Shown here: piece by piece, positions 34,996 through 46,291 of the stretch
Numbering within the stretch: the stretch's first letter is position 1
How the letters are laid out: every line of letters begins with the position of its first letter
Origin: Heterostelium album PN500
Taxonomy: Eukaryota; Evosea; Eumycetozoa; Acytosteliales; Acytosteliaceae
DNA: 64,000 bases
Direction of reading: 5' to 3'
Assembly (NCBI RefSeq): GCF_000004825.1
Contig: NW_008805094.1
Span: 124,001 to 188,000, forward strand
The notes under the pieces: generated by a model
What the model saw: only the letters and a program-made list of their open reading frames with translations
What the model was told of the DNA's origin: nothing
Database searches by the model: none
Program-made: the position numbers and the translations under genes

Positions 34996-36010
34996 AAAAA
35001 TGAATATATAATAAAATAAATATAAATAACAAAGAAATTACTGTCTTCAAACTATATAATGATTAGAAATATTTATATTTTAGTCTCCTTTATCTTCAAA
35101 TTTGCTTTTAGTTCATTGATCTTGTTATCACTCTTGGATTTATCTTAATATCCCGCTAAATTAACTGATTTTGAACTGTAGTTTCATCTTTAATTTATAG
35201 GATATTTACTTCAGTGTCTTTTTGAAAACCAACCTTATTGTAGGTTTGGTTTTTAAATTGATTGTTTTCCTACTGGAAGATTTATAATATAATGTAGAAG
35301 AAAATAAAGTAAAAAATTTGTTTTCAACAGCAAGATAGTGTGATTGAAATTTTAAGTTTGATCGGATTTTATTCCTAATCTAAAAATTACTTTTTCAAAG
35401 AAAGTATTATCAATCAGATCCAAACAATTTCTAGGTTTTGGATCCAATAATAGTTTCAAAAATAGAATATTTAAAAATTGAGGATTATTTATTAGAACTA
35501 GTTCAAAGAAAATAAACTTTCTCTTAGTTAACTTTCTATTAAAATTTTTTTTATTAATTGTAGGACAAAAGAGAACAATTTTTTATTGCTAAAATGAATT
35601 CACTTTTTGAATATTCTCTCACTTAATCCTAATTTATTCAAATAATTTCATAATAATTAGTATTTATAAATTTAGTTTTTACTAATATATACTTCAGTTC
35701 CTTGATCTTCTCATCCTTTGATTGATATTGAACCATCAAATTAAACAAAAGTTTCTCTCTTGTTTTCTAGGAAACATTGGAGATAGAGATAAAAAAAATT
35801 GGTTAATCTTTCTAGTGTTAGAAAATAAAAAAATAGAGGTTAAAAAAAAATTTTTGTCTTTCTAAATTAAAGTTTTAAAATTGATTTTAAAACTAACAAG
35901 TATTAAGAGGGAGATATTAGAAATATATATTTCACCAAAAGAAAATATTTGGTATTAATTTAAATGAAGAAAAAAAATTTTATTTTCCGAAATAATATAT
36001 ATTATATATT
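34996..36010. other. Convergent intergenic region with coiled-coil-like relics
   Basis: About 1 kb. On the minus strand, 35695-35740 reads YQSKDEKIKELK and 35085-35150 reads KSKSDNKINELKANLKIKET: two similar Lys/Glu-rich stretches without an open frame between them. Otherwise A+T-rich. Possibly decayed coding DNA or a composition effect. Confidence 0.4.
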
Positions 36011-37108
36011 TTATTTCTGTTGTTGCTCTGCTTCATTATTCGGCAACCATTGATCGGTGGATGCATCTTCACGTTGAGGATAGAATGATTCAATGGAAAG
36101 AATATTCTTTGCCCATTTCACCATTGGCATATCGATCATTTTACCATCGACTTCAAATGCACCTTTGCCCTGTGCCTGGAAGATTTCATTTTGTTCGACG
36201 ATTCTACTTGCAAACTCAAATTGTTTGGGTGATGGTCGATAGGCGTCGCGAATCACATCGATCTGATTGGGATGAATTGCCTGCTTTCCGTGGAATCCCA
36301 TTCGGATACCCTCTTGAACTTCGCGTCTCAGATACTCGGGATCTTTGTAGTTGATACAAACCATGTCGATTGCCTGCAGACCATGAGCGATGGCGTGAGT
36401 GGTCACCGAGGAACGCGCATACAACAACTCTGTAGCTTCTGGTGTTCTAGTGATTCCAGTGTCAGCGCAATAATCCTCAGACGCAAAGATTAGCGCGTCC
36501 AGCAAGTTGGCGTCGGAACCTGGAGGTGCATACCGACATATCTCCTTGAGAGAGATGAGTGAACGCGCCGATTCAATCGATGCCAGCAACTTGAGATTCT
36601 TGACGCCGTACACATGACGCAGAATCTCTGTGATGTAGATGAGATGCGAAGGGTCGTCCACCTTGGGAATGACAAGACCATCGATGTAAGAAGCTATCGT
36701 GCTAATCATCTTGAGATCGTCTTCCAGCAGACCAGAGTCAACGCCATTGACACGAACCAACACCTCCGAAGTGACATAGGTATCGTTCTGTACGGAACGC
36801 GCTATTTCATCACGTGCCTCCTGCTTGGCGTTGATGGCAACACCGTCCTCTATATCCAAAACAATGGAATCGATCTTATTGGATAGCAATACAGCTTTAG
36901 CAACTTTTCTCTTATCACTGCCTGGCACGTTGAACAATACTCTTCTCAATGGTTTATCATAGATCAACTGTGACAACGATGGAACTATTGGTTTAATTGG
37001 AAAAGCACCACTAGTAGTAGTCGAACAAAACATTCTGCTCAAGTTTACTGCATTCTTTATATTCGATGTTTTATTACTTAATAATAATCTTAAAGAAGAG
37101 TTTATCAT
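36011..37108 (-). CDS. CLYBL-type CitE-like lyase, mitochondrial
   Basis: Single exon, 365 aa. The N-terminus (MINSSLRLLLSNKTSNIKNA...LSRMFCSTTT) is a mitochondrial presequence. The HpcH/HpaI aldolase/citrate lyase fold shows RRVLFNVPGSDKRKVAKAV, KIDSIVLDIEDGVAINAK (metal-binding Asp/Glu), a conserved Arg in EVLVRVNGVDSGL, KLLASIESARSL, LIFASEDYCADTGI and MGFHGKQAIHPNQ. Human CLYBL is a malyl/citramalyl-CoA lyase that clears citramalyl-CoA and protects mitochondrial B12 enzymes. The HPNQ motif and length favour CLYBL over bacterial CitE. It shares a 272-bp divergent promoter with phosphoglycerate kinase. Confidence 0.93.
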   Translation of the reverse strand: MINSSLRLLLSNKTSNIKNAVNLSRMFCSTTTSGAFPIKPIVPSLSQLIYDKPLRRVLFNVPGSDKRKVAKAVLLSNKIDSIVLDIEDGVAINAKQEARDEIARSVQNDTYVTSEVLVRVNGVDSGLLEDDLKMISTIASYIDGLVIPKVDDPSHLIYITEILRHVYGVKNLKLLASIESARSLISLKEICRYAPPGSDANLLDALIFASEDYCADTGITRTPEATELLYARSSVTTHAIAHGLQAIDMVCINYKDPEYLRREVQEGIRMGFHGKQAIHPNQIDVIRDAYRPSPKQFEFASRIVEQNEIFQAQGKGAFEVDGKMIDMPMVKWAKNILSIESFYPQREDASTDQWLPNNEAEQQQK

Positions 37109-37380
37109 GATTATTTTTAATACTAAATTAGTTGTTAACTACGATAAACAACAAGCAACAATTTATTTTTCGTAGTTCCCCAAATGTGGTTTAAAACAGA
37201 TAAAAATGAACATCACTCACTGAAAAAAAAATAAAAAAAAAAAAATCATTTTTAATTTAAAATAGGTGTGTGGTATTTTCATTGTGATGTTTTAAACCAT
37301 TAAAAAATATCCGGATCCATTAAATTAAACACTTCAATCAACACAAATACCTATTATACACACATAAAGAAATAATAATA
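37109..37380. promoter_or_regulatory. Bidirectional promoter, CLYBL and PGK genes
   Basis: 272 bp. It contains CCCCAAATGTGG near 37178 and C/A-rich sequence just before the PGK start (CACTTCAATCAACACAAATACC), a common dictyostelid 5' leader. Confidence 0.45.
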
Positions 37381-38867
37381 ATGGCATCTATTGGAAACAA
37401 ATTAAGCATTGACAAAGTTGATGTCAAAGGTAAACGTGTTTTAATTAGGTATGTTTTAAAATGAAATCTATATAGATATAGAACAAAAATATTGATATCA
37501 TCATTACATCATTATTATAAACAACTTATAGAGTAGACTTTAATGTACCATTGGAAGATGGAAAGATTACGAACACTCAAAGAATCGACGCTTCATTGCC
37601 AACTATCAAGTATTGTTTGGAACACGGTGCTCGTTCTGTTGTTTTGATGAGCCATTTGGGTCGTCCAGATGGTTTGGTAAAGAAGGAATTCTCGTTGGCT
37701 CCAGTCGTACCAGTCTTGGAGAAGGCTTTGAACAAGAAGGTCATCTTCCTTCACGATTGCGTCGGTAAGGAAGTCGAGGATGCCTGTGCCGCACCAGCCG
37801 AAGGTTCACTCATTCTCTTGGAGAACTTGCGTTTCCACATCGAAGAGGAAGGTTCCGGTGTCGATGCCGCCGGCAAGAAGGTCAAGGCCGACCCAGAGAA
37901 CGTAAAGAAGTTCCGTGAGTCACTCTCGAAGCTCGGTGACGTCTACTGCAACGATGCCTTTGGTACTGCTCATCGTGCACACAGCTCTATGGTTGGATGT
38001 CAACTCAATGAGCGTGCTGCTGGTTTCCTCATGAAGAAAGAGTTGGAGTACTTTGCCAAGGCTCTCGAATCACCAACCAAGCCATTCTTGGCCATTTTGG
38101 GTGGTGCCAAAGTCAGTGACAAGATCAAGTTGATCTTGAACATGTTGGATAAAGTCGATTCTATGATTATCGGTGGTGGAATGGCTTTTACTTTTAAGAA
38201 ATTCATTGATAACAAACAAGTATGTAATTAATTAAAATAACATTATATTAAAATTTAACAAAACTAAACTAATATAACTTACTTCTATAGATTGGTGCTT
38301 CACTTTGTGAAAACTCTGCAGAACAACTTGTACATGATATCATTGAAAAGGCAAAGAAGAACAATGTTAATCTTTATTTCCCAGTAGACTATGTCATTGC
38401 CAATAAATTCGCCAAGGACGCCGAATCTAAAGTTGTTGATGAAGATGAAGGTATTCCAAGTGGTTGGATGGGATTGGATTGTGGTCCAAAGACCAATGTT
38501 ATCAACAAAAAGGTTGTTTCAGAAGCAAAGACTATTGTCTGGAATGGGTAAGCTATCAAAACAACCACAAAAAAAAAATATAATATACTAATCATTCCAC
38601 CAACAAATAATAATCACTGAATTTAGTCCAATGGGTGTATTCGAATTTGACAAGTTTGAAGCTGGTACCAAGGCTGTTATGGATGCAGTTGTAGAGGTCA
38701 CCACCAAAGGTGCCATTACTATCATCGGAGGTGGAGACACCGCCACATGTGCCGCCAAGTATGGAACTGAAGATAAGGTCAGCCATGTCAGCACTGGTGG
38801 TGGTGCATCCCTAGAGTTACTCGAAGGAAGAGAACTTCCAGGTGTAACTGCTCTTTCAAACATCTAA
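37381..38867 (+). CDS. pgkA: Phosphoglycerate kinase
   Basis: Four exons (37381-37448, 37532-38219, 38291-38547, 38627-38867) give 417 aa, the normal PGK length. Motifs: [20 protein letters not shown] (substrate-binding Arg/Asp/Asn), [54 protein letters not shown] (nucleotide-binding), [20 protein letters not shown] and [12 protein letters not shown]. It makes ATP and 3-phosphoglycerate from 1,3-bisphosphoglycerate in cytosolic glycolysis. No targeting peptide. The body uses C-ending codons strongly (GTC, GCC, AAG), as expected for a highly expressed gene. Converges on the Tim17 gene. Confidence 0.98.
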
Positions 38868-39043
38868 AACCATTATCATGTTGTTTATCCATCTAATAAA
38901 TTATCTTCATAAATCAAATCATAATATCCATCTCATCCTTTTTTTTTTTATTACAACATATACTATTACTATACGATCCTATTACTATGTTTAATTAAAA
39001 GTTGTTTTTCGTTCCCTTTATTATTTATTTATTTATTTATTTT

Positions 39044-39574
39044 TCAATTAAATTCATCATCATCTTTTCGTTTAGATTTTGATTTTGTTGCGGCAGCTTG
39101 TTGTTTTTGTTTTTGTTGTTCCTCTTGGAGTAGTTTCTGATGTTGTTCGTACATGAGCATCTGTTCGTGTTTCTGTTGTGAGTTGAATTTCTCGATGACG
39201 TGTTGGAATACCTCAAAGAGACCGATGAAGGCACCACCGAATGCCGCCGAGACTACAGAGGCCTTCCAACCGGCACGCGCCGCCAGAACACCACCGGTAA
39301 GAGCACCGGCAGCAATCGGATTGACGTAGTCCTCCTTCTTTCTAATATATGCGAGTGTACAGTCGAAACCACTGAAAAGTGTACCCCAAACTGCAAAATT
39401 ACCACCAAGACGTGGTGCATTCTTTCTGACCAGTGTGAATGCATTCACGATTCTTTCACCTCTTGGTGCATTTCTGACACCACTGAATGTATTACCAATG
39501 GTTGAGAATACACAACCCATTGAAAAAGCTACACCTATATCTGTCCAAATCCTTTCTGGGCATGGTTGTTCCAT
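39044..39574 (-). CDS. timm17: Tim17, TIM23 translocase subunit
   Basis: Single exon, 176 aa. It opens with CPERIWTDIGVAFSMGCVFS, followed by GVRNAPRG, KNAPRLGGNFAVWGTLFSGF, CTLAYIRKKEDYVNPIAAGA and LTGGVLAARAGWKASVVSAA. These are the Tim17 signatures over four membrane helices. The pair of conserved Cys and the acidic residues in the first helix favour Tim17 over Tim23 or Tim22. The C-terminal 50 residues are a Gln/Lys-rich tail (QQKHEQMLMYEQHQKLLQEE) that looks matrix- or intermembrane-space exposed. Tim17 is the core of the inner-membrane presequence translocase. Confidence 0.95.
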   Translation of the reverse strand: MEQPCPERIWTDIGVAFSMGCVFSTIGNTFSGVRNAPRGERIVNAFTLVRKNAPRLGGNFAVWGTLFSGFDCTLAYIRKKEDYVNPIAAGALTGGVLAARAGWKASVVSAAFGGAFIGLFEVFQHVIEKFNSQQKHEQMLMYEQHQKLLQEEQQKQKQQAAATKSKSKRKDDDEFN

Positions 39575-40489
39575 TTCTTTATCTTATTGTATCTATATAT
39601 ATGTTTGAAAAAAACAGTTTTGATTTTCGATTTGATTGTTTAACTAAATTTATTGAATGTTTGTTGTTTGTTTGTTTTTGACTGACAATTACAATCTATT
39701 TTTGATAGATGTATGGTGATGATGATTCAGATATATAATAACAAAGAGATCAAGTTTAATTGACTCTTTTAGTGAAGTTGTTCGGAGAGGAGTGAAGTGA
39801 GTGGAGAAAAAGTAATAGTAGATCTTATATTTAAGATCTATTTAAAGATATATATAAAATGAAATAATAAATATAAAATAAAGTTTAAAAAACGACACAT
39901 CAAAGCATCATTTTTGCCACCAAAATCATAGTGCAACACAAATTCACTAAAAAAAATTTTATTTTTTTTTTTATTTTATTTTTTTTTTTTAAAATTGCAC
40001 AAAACCCGATTAATCAATCAGCATTATGTCAAAGCTACATAATTAATTGTTTCATTGTTATAATTTTTCTTTTTTTTTTTATCTACCTGATTTTCTTTTA
40101 TTTAGATTTTGTTTTTAATTTAATTTGATATGATTTTTATTTTTTTTTTTAATAAAAGAAAACAAGATTTATAAAGTAGAACTTTAATATTTTTCAAATT
40201 TTTTTGAGAAAAAGAAATATTAAATTACCTGTTAGAGTACAAAATATTTAAAAAAAAACTTATTACTATAAAAGTAAAAATAAAAAAAATTGTTTGAAAA
40301 TTGTAAACCCAAATTTTTTTAATTAATCTGTGAAGTTAAAATGAGTTAGGTAAATTTGGGTTTTTGGGTTGAAACTATCTTTCTTCATTGTTATTTTTCA
40401 ACACTCATTCAATTCATTGTAATTTTATTTCAAACATTTATATTCGATTTAAAAAATAAATAAAATTAATCAAAGAATAATTAAGCAAA
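39575..40489. promoter_or_regulatory. Divergent upstream region, Tim17 and fimbrin genes
   Basis: 915 bp. A 9-bp-stem palindrome lies at 39819-39840 (TAGATCTTA ... TAAGATCTA) within a G/A-rich patch. Long T runs lie at 39950-40000 and 40070-40150, which would be promoter-proximal for fimbrin. Confidence 0.5.
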
Positions 40490-42665
40490 ATGGTTGTAAA
40501 CTTCCAAGAACTTGCTAGACCATACAAGAATGAGTTTAGCGAACAAGACATTCAACACTACATCGAAGTCTTTAAAAAGTTTGACAAGGACGGTAATGGT
40601 TCGATCGATGTTCAAGAATTGGAATCAATTACCAGTGATTTGGGTGAAAAGATTCCACATGTTGAACTTCAAGCTCAAATCAATGAAGTTGACCACGATG
40701 GTAATGGGGCAATTGAGTTTGGTGAGTTCTTAGAGGTAATATATTGATTCTAATATCATTTAACAGAGCAAATAAAAATATTAATATTTTGTTTTTTTTT
40801 TTTTCCCTACTTTTTTTTATTATTAATTTAATAACTTTAGGTTATTAAACATTTGAAGAAGGGTAAACACTCTGCATTCTCACAACATGTTGTAACTCGT
40901 TTGGCTACTGCCACTGGTACACATTCATTCTCTGAGGAGGAGAAGGTCTCGTTTGCTGAGCATATGAATAGCGTGCTCTCGGGTGACGCTGTTGCTGATG
41001 CTCGTCTCCCAATCAATCCAAACAACATGGATCTGTTCGAGAAAGTAAAGGACGGTATTCTTCTTTGCAAACTTATCAACTATGCCGTTCCAGACACCAT
41101 TGACGAGCGTGCTCTCAACACCAAGACCGGTATGAACAAATACCAAATGACCGAGAACGGTAACATCGTTGTCAACTCTGCCAAAGCGATCGGTTGTTCA
41201 GTTGTAAACATTGGTGCCAATGGTAAGTTAACTGAGCAAATATGAAAAAACAAACAACAACAAAACATAACTAATTAGTTAAAATCAATTCATAACAAAC
41301 AAAAAAGATATCAATGCTGGTACAGAACATTTGATTTTGGGTCTTGTATGGCAAATCTTGAGAATTGGATTGCTTTCACAAATTTCGCTTGCTCATCACC
41401 CAGAGTTGTTCCGTTTGTTGGAACCAGGAGAATCTATTGAGGATCTCTTGAAGTTACCAGCTGAGCAAATCTTGCTTCGTTGGTTCAACTATCACCTCAA
41501 GAAGGCCGGTCACTCACGTAAGGTCACTAACTTCTCTGGTGATATCAAGGACAGTGAGTGCTACACTATTCTCCTCAACCAATTGGCTCCCGCACAATGC
41601 GACAAGTCGCCTCTAGAGACTTCAGATCCACAAGAGCGTGCCAAACGTTTATTAGATCAAGCAGAGAAGATCAACTGTCGTAAATTCGTCAAACCAAATG
41701 ACATTGTTAAAGTATGTATCTAGCTTTATTCATTTTATAGACAATGAAAATACAAAGCTAATCACTAATATTAATTTAGGGAAATCCAAAACTAAATCTT
41801 GCATTTGTTGCTGTAAGTTTTAATTATTAAACAAAAAACAATATAAATTTGTTTATATTAATTATTATTTTAAAAGAACTTGTTCAATACAATTCCAGGA
41901 TTGGAACCACTCACTGAAGAAGAGAAAGCTGGTCTCGATGCTTTCTTGTTCAACTCTGAGGGTACACGTGAGGCAAGATGTTTCGCATTGTGGATTAACT
42001 CTTTGGGTATCGATCCGTTTGTCAACAACTTGTTCCAAGACTTGCGTGACGGTTTGGTCATTCTCAGAGTACTCGATAAGATCAACCCAGGTTGTGTCGA
42101 CTGGAAAAAAGTCAATGAGAAAGTACCGATGATCAAGTTCAAGCAAGTCGAGAACTGTAACTATGCCGTCAACATTGCCAAGGACATGAAGTTCTCGTTG
42201 GTCGGTATCGGTGGTACCGATATCCACGACGGCAATCAAACATTGACACTCGCATTGGTATGGCAAATGATGCGTTACAACGTCATGTCCATTCTCAAGT
42301 CACTCTCGAATCGTACCGGTCGTGATATCACTGACAGCGAGCTAGTCAAGATGGCCAATGACCGTGTCAAGACCTCTGGAAAGAACTCGAGAATGGAGAG
42401 CTTCCAAGACAAGTCTCTCACCGACTCTATCTTCTTCCTCGACCTCCTCAACTCCATTAGAAACTGCGTCGACTACAACCTCGTTCATCGTGGTAGCATC
42501 TCTGAAGAAGAGAAACTCCTCAATGCCAAATACACAATCTCTATCACCCGTAAACTCGGTGGCTGTATCTTCCTATTGCCAGAGGACATTGTTGAGGTTA
42601 AATCAAAGATGATATTGACCCTTATTGCATCCATCCTCTCTGTCGCTCAACAACAACAACATTAA
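40490..42665 (+). CDS. fimA: Fimbrin/plastin, actin-bundling protein
   Basis: Five exons (40490-40735, 40841-41222, 41308-41711, 41780-41812, 41877-42665) give 617 aa, close to Dictyostelium fimbrin (~610). Two N-terminal EF-hands have complete loops: DKDGNGSIDVQE and DHDGNGAIEFGE. Four calponin-homology domains follow in two tandem pairs, with LFEKVKDGILLCKLINYAVP, ALNTKTGMNKYQMTENGNIV, HLILGLVWQILRIGLLSQIS, FVNNLFQDLRDGLVILRVLD and LTLALVWQMMRYNVMSILKS. Each pair forms one actin-binding domain, so the protein cross-links filaments under calcium control. Exon 4 is a 33-nt microexon (GNPKLNLAFVA, a conserved fimbrin motif), so skipping would delete 11 residues in frame. Codon use is biased to C-ending codons. 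Confidence 0.98.
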
Positions 42666-43916
42666 ACAACAACAACAACAAACAAAATTTAATCAAAAAG
42701 ATTAACATGATACATTATATTAACAAACCAAAAAAATAATATATATTTTATATTAACATGTATTTAATAAAGAATTGTATTATTTTTTTATTAACACAAA
42801 ATCAAAAAAAAAACATATCATATAGAATATTTACTATATCTTTTCTCTATTTTTAATCGAATATATAAAAATAGCTTATCTACCGATCACATAAGAAATC
42901 AAATAAATCCTTAATATTCATTTAACATATCTTTGTTTATATTAATATTTAGGGCAATGAAATATATTATTTAACTTAATAAGGTAATATTACAATCTAT
43001 TAGTAATAACTCATAGTTTATTAGAATATTCTGGTTATTAAAAAATATAATATAAAATATATTTAGGACATGTGTTTTGCAAAATAAATAAATCTATGTT
43101 TATGTGAATATTGTATTGTAATCTATCGGATAAGTAAAATCAAATAGTTTACTAATTTTATGATAACATTGCAAAGTTTCAAATGAAATTAATAAAAAAT
43201 TGTTATTTATCTATTTTGTGTGTTGTCAAAAATAAAAAATAATTAAAATTAACATAATGCAAATATTGTCTTTGAGAATTTGTGGTGGTCGAGAATGTGG
43301 GGTAATAAATAAATGTGGTGGTGTGTTCAAAAATGCATACAAAAAAAAACACAAAAAAAACAACCACAAAAACACTCAGATGACCAAGTTGAGAGGAATC
43401 TAACACCATTAGGGTAATTTTTTTCAAAAGACCAATCATTCATGAGAAAAATGACGAGTTTTATATACCACTCTGTACTCACAATACTAACTATTTTGAT
43501 GCTTGAGAAAATTAATTAAAAAAAAAAACAATAAAAAACAAATCTTAAGATTTTTGGTTATAATAATATTCCTAAAAAAGGAATCCTATCAGTTATGATA
43601 ATAATCAAGAAATGACTTGAAAATCATAGGAATATTTTAGATAATTAATTTTTATTATTATTATCGTTTTTATTTACTTTTTTCTAAATGTTATAAATAG
43701 AGTGAAATAATATTATACAAAAAATAAAAAAATAAAAACAAATAATCCAAATAACTATAAAAATACAAAAAATATTACTACCAAAATCAATAATATCAAT
43801 AATAACTATTATTATTATTATGTTTAATAAAGTTATTATTTTAGAAAAATTATATAAATACAATTTATCCATATATTCTCATTCAATAAGTATAAAGTAA
43901 AGCAAAAAAAAAAAAA
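42666..43916. other. Intergenic region upstream of the divergent actin gene
   Basis: About 1.25 kb, A+T-rich. A T/G-rich patch at 43290-43440 reads as hydrophobic low-complexity protein and is not a gene. Nothing else recognised. Confidence 0.5.
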
Positions 43917-44993
43917 ATGGAAGCCTTCCAAAGTATAGATTTCGGAAAAGCCATCGTTATTGACAATGGTAGTTTTAAAATTAAATCTGGTTTCGCCGGA
44001 GATCTCACTCCAAAGTTAATCACTCCAACTTCATGTGCCAGAGAGTACGAAGTAAACAATCTAAAGAAATCAAAAGGTAGATCTTCTCCTATTCAGAATG
44101 CCTCGATAGTCGATTGGGATGCCATAGAGGAGCTCTGGGAGAATATCATTGGTGAAGGTCTACATGCTGACAGCTCCTCACACAATGTCCTGTTGGCTGA
44201 CAATCCCAACGCCTACCAAGAGGACCGCGAAAAGATTGCCGAATGCTTCTTTGAGAAGCTACACACTCCAGGTCTGAGTTTTTCCAATACCACTCAGCTT
44301 GCGATGTTGGCTGCAAATATCCGATCGGGTGTCGTTGTCGATTGTGGCGATGACTCGACTCGTGTTCTGCCTGTCTACAATGGACGCCCCATCACCGAGG
44401 CTTTCGTAACTGAGGAGATCTCTGGAAAAGATATCACTGAGTATCTTGCCTACCTTATAGAGTCGGAGAATGGATCGTATTTCGACCAACCAATAATAAC
44501 AGATATCAAAGAAAAGGTTGGATATGTTGCCACCGACTACAACAACGAACTTCGTCTTTCAAACTCATTCCCATTCAGCTATGAAATTTCAGAGGATGAA
44601 CTTTTATCACTGGGTTCGACAAGAGTCCGTTGTCCAGAGCCACTGTTCCAACCGAGATTGATCAACAAAAAGTCGTTGGGAGTACACACCGCCACCTTTA
44701 AATCAATCAATATGTGCAAGCCAGATATCCAATCGTCACTCTATGAGAATATCTTACTTGTCGGTGGATCTACTCTATTCCCAGGTTTTTCTCAGAGACT
44801 CTATAAGGAACTATCGATATTGGCACCAGTAAACACTAAAATTAGAATCATTGACCCACCAACACGTCAATTACTCGCATGGTTGGGAGGATCAATGGCT
44901 GCCAACGAAGCCAAATTTACCTGTAATGTAGTATCAAAGAAAGAATACGAAGAATATGGAACTTCGATCATCAATCAAAGATTCATCTGTTAG
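43917..44993 (+). CDS. Divergent actin / actin-related protein, 358 aa
   Basis: Single exon preceded by an A run. Actin features kept: AIVIDNGSFKIKSGFAGDLT (phosphate loop 1), NVLLADNP, VVVDCGDDSTRVLPVYNGRP (phosphate loop 2), the Gln in TTQLAML, NILLVGGSTLFPGFSQRLYK and QLLAWLGGSMAA. It is 17 residues shorter than actin. The subdomain 2 region between FAGDLTPKLITPTS and NASIVDWDAIEELW is only ~32 residues, so most of the DNase-I loop is missing. The C-terminus is INQRFIC instead of HRKCF. It fits none of Arp1, 2, 3, 4, 5, 6 or 8 that I recognise. Dictyostelids have several such orphan actins. Filament formation looks unlikely without the D-loop, but that is inference. Confidence 0.85.
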   Translation: MEAFQSIDFGKAIVIDNGSFKIKSGFAGDLTPKLITPTSCAREYEVNNLKKSKGRSSPIQNASIVDWDAIEELWENIIGEGLHADSSSHNVLLADNPNAYQEDREKIAECFFEKLHTPGLSFSNTTQLAMLAANIRSGVVVDCGDDSTRVLPVYNGRPITEAFVTEEISGKDITEYLAYLIESENGSYFDQPIITDIKEKVGYVATDYNNELRLSNSFPFSYEISEDELLSLGSTRVRCPEPLFQPRLINKKSLGVHTATFKSINMCKPDIQSSLYENILLVGGSTLFPGFSQRLYKELSILAPVNTKIRIIDPPTRQLLAWLGGSMAANEAKFTCNVVSKKEYEEYGTSIINQRFIC

Positions 44994-46291
44994 TTGTTGT
45001 CGTTATTGGATTTTACAATAAACAAAATAAAAATTAAATTTTATTCTTTTTCCAAAACTGCGAAAAAAATACAAATATAAACATATATTAGGTCACATTT
45101 AAAAATTCTTCTTTTGAATTGTAGAATTAGAATGTTTCAGTTTTCAATAAAACATTGTCCACCCAAACAATACAAAGAAGGTCTGAAATACCAAAAAAAA
45201 AACGAAAGACTTCGAAAAAAATGTTGAAAAGATTTTTTTATTTAATTTTTTTTTTTTTTTTTTTGGTTCTTTTTTTAATTTTGTTTATTAAAAACAAATC
45301 AAAATTAAAGAACCATTAAGGTTGTTTGTTTTTTGTTTTTTTTTTTCGAATTTTTTGCGCCAAAGCTTTGTTTTGCATTTTTTCAAGGTGCAATGTTGCT
45401 TTCCAGCCCATTAAAAAATTCACTTGATTTCTTTTTTGTTTAATGATCATGATTGAAGTGCATGCTCTAAGCAAATTGTCATCAATGTTTTAAACCGTAA
45501 CCCTCTTCAAAACAAATTTGGAGGCATCCCCACCTTTCAATTTAATTAAAATATTTATTTAAAAATTTTTTTATTCTTTTTTTTTTTCAGCATCTACTGG
45601 AACCAGGAGAATCTGAAAGTGCTGAGGAGACCTACGGTGTGCAATAAAAAAACTCTATATATTCTAGTATTAGTTTGAGTGTTCTCGATATCTTAATTTA
45701 CATACCTCTTTAAAGGTAAGTTTATTACTTTCATATAATAATAATAATCTAAAAAAACATATTACATTTAATCCACCCACACACCATAAAAATATATTAT
45801 CCAATATTATCTTTGTAATCATAACAAAAATATGATTATGAATATTAGCACTACATATCATTGATTACTTTTTATATAACACCACACTCACACTAGTCAA
45901 AGAAATCGGTATTATCCAACAATATCAACTTCAACTCAAAAAAAAAAAAAAAAGAAAATCGTTATATTTTAAAAAGAAATAAAATTATATAATATAATAT
46001 AACACATGATTTGGAATGAATTCAAAGACATATAGTAACATCACACGTGATTTGGGATGAATTCAAAGACATATAATAATATAAACGAGCGCCTTATTGT
46101 TTTTAATCATTTTTTTATTAGTTAAAAACTTTAATTGATTTGGTATTATAGTATTAACTTTTTTTTTTTTTTTTTTAATAACTTTGTTATTAATTTATTA
46201 AATATTATAGGTTATTCATTTACTTTTCAAGAGAGAGTACGATAACCAAATTATTTATTAAAAAAAAAAAAAAAAACGAACAATTTAAAAA
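44994..46291. other. Intergenic region upstream of the P450 gene
   Basis: About 1.3 kb. It holds an isolated exon-like stretch at 45591-45647 and a 41-bp tandem duplication at 46003-46084. Long A and T runs lie at 45240-45265 and 46158-46176. Confidence 0.5.
46003..46084. repeat. 41-bp direct tandem duplication
   Basis: CACATGATTTGGAATGAATT... at 46003 recurs as CACGTGATTTGGGATGAATT... at 46044, followed in both by CAAAGACATATA. Only a few of about 36 bases differ. It lies ~210 bp upstream of the P450 start, so it may be a doubled regulatory site; the second copy contains the palindrome CACGTG. Confidence 0.8.

Noticed and set aside
43203-43439. 78-codon minus-strand hydrophobic frame
   Set aside because: Poly-Val/Phe from T/G-rich noncoding DNA; no start context or conservation signal.
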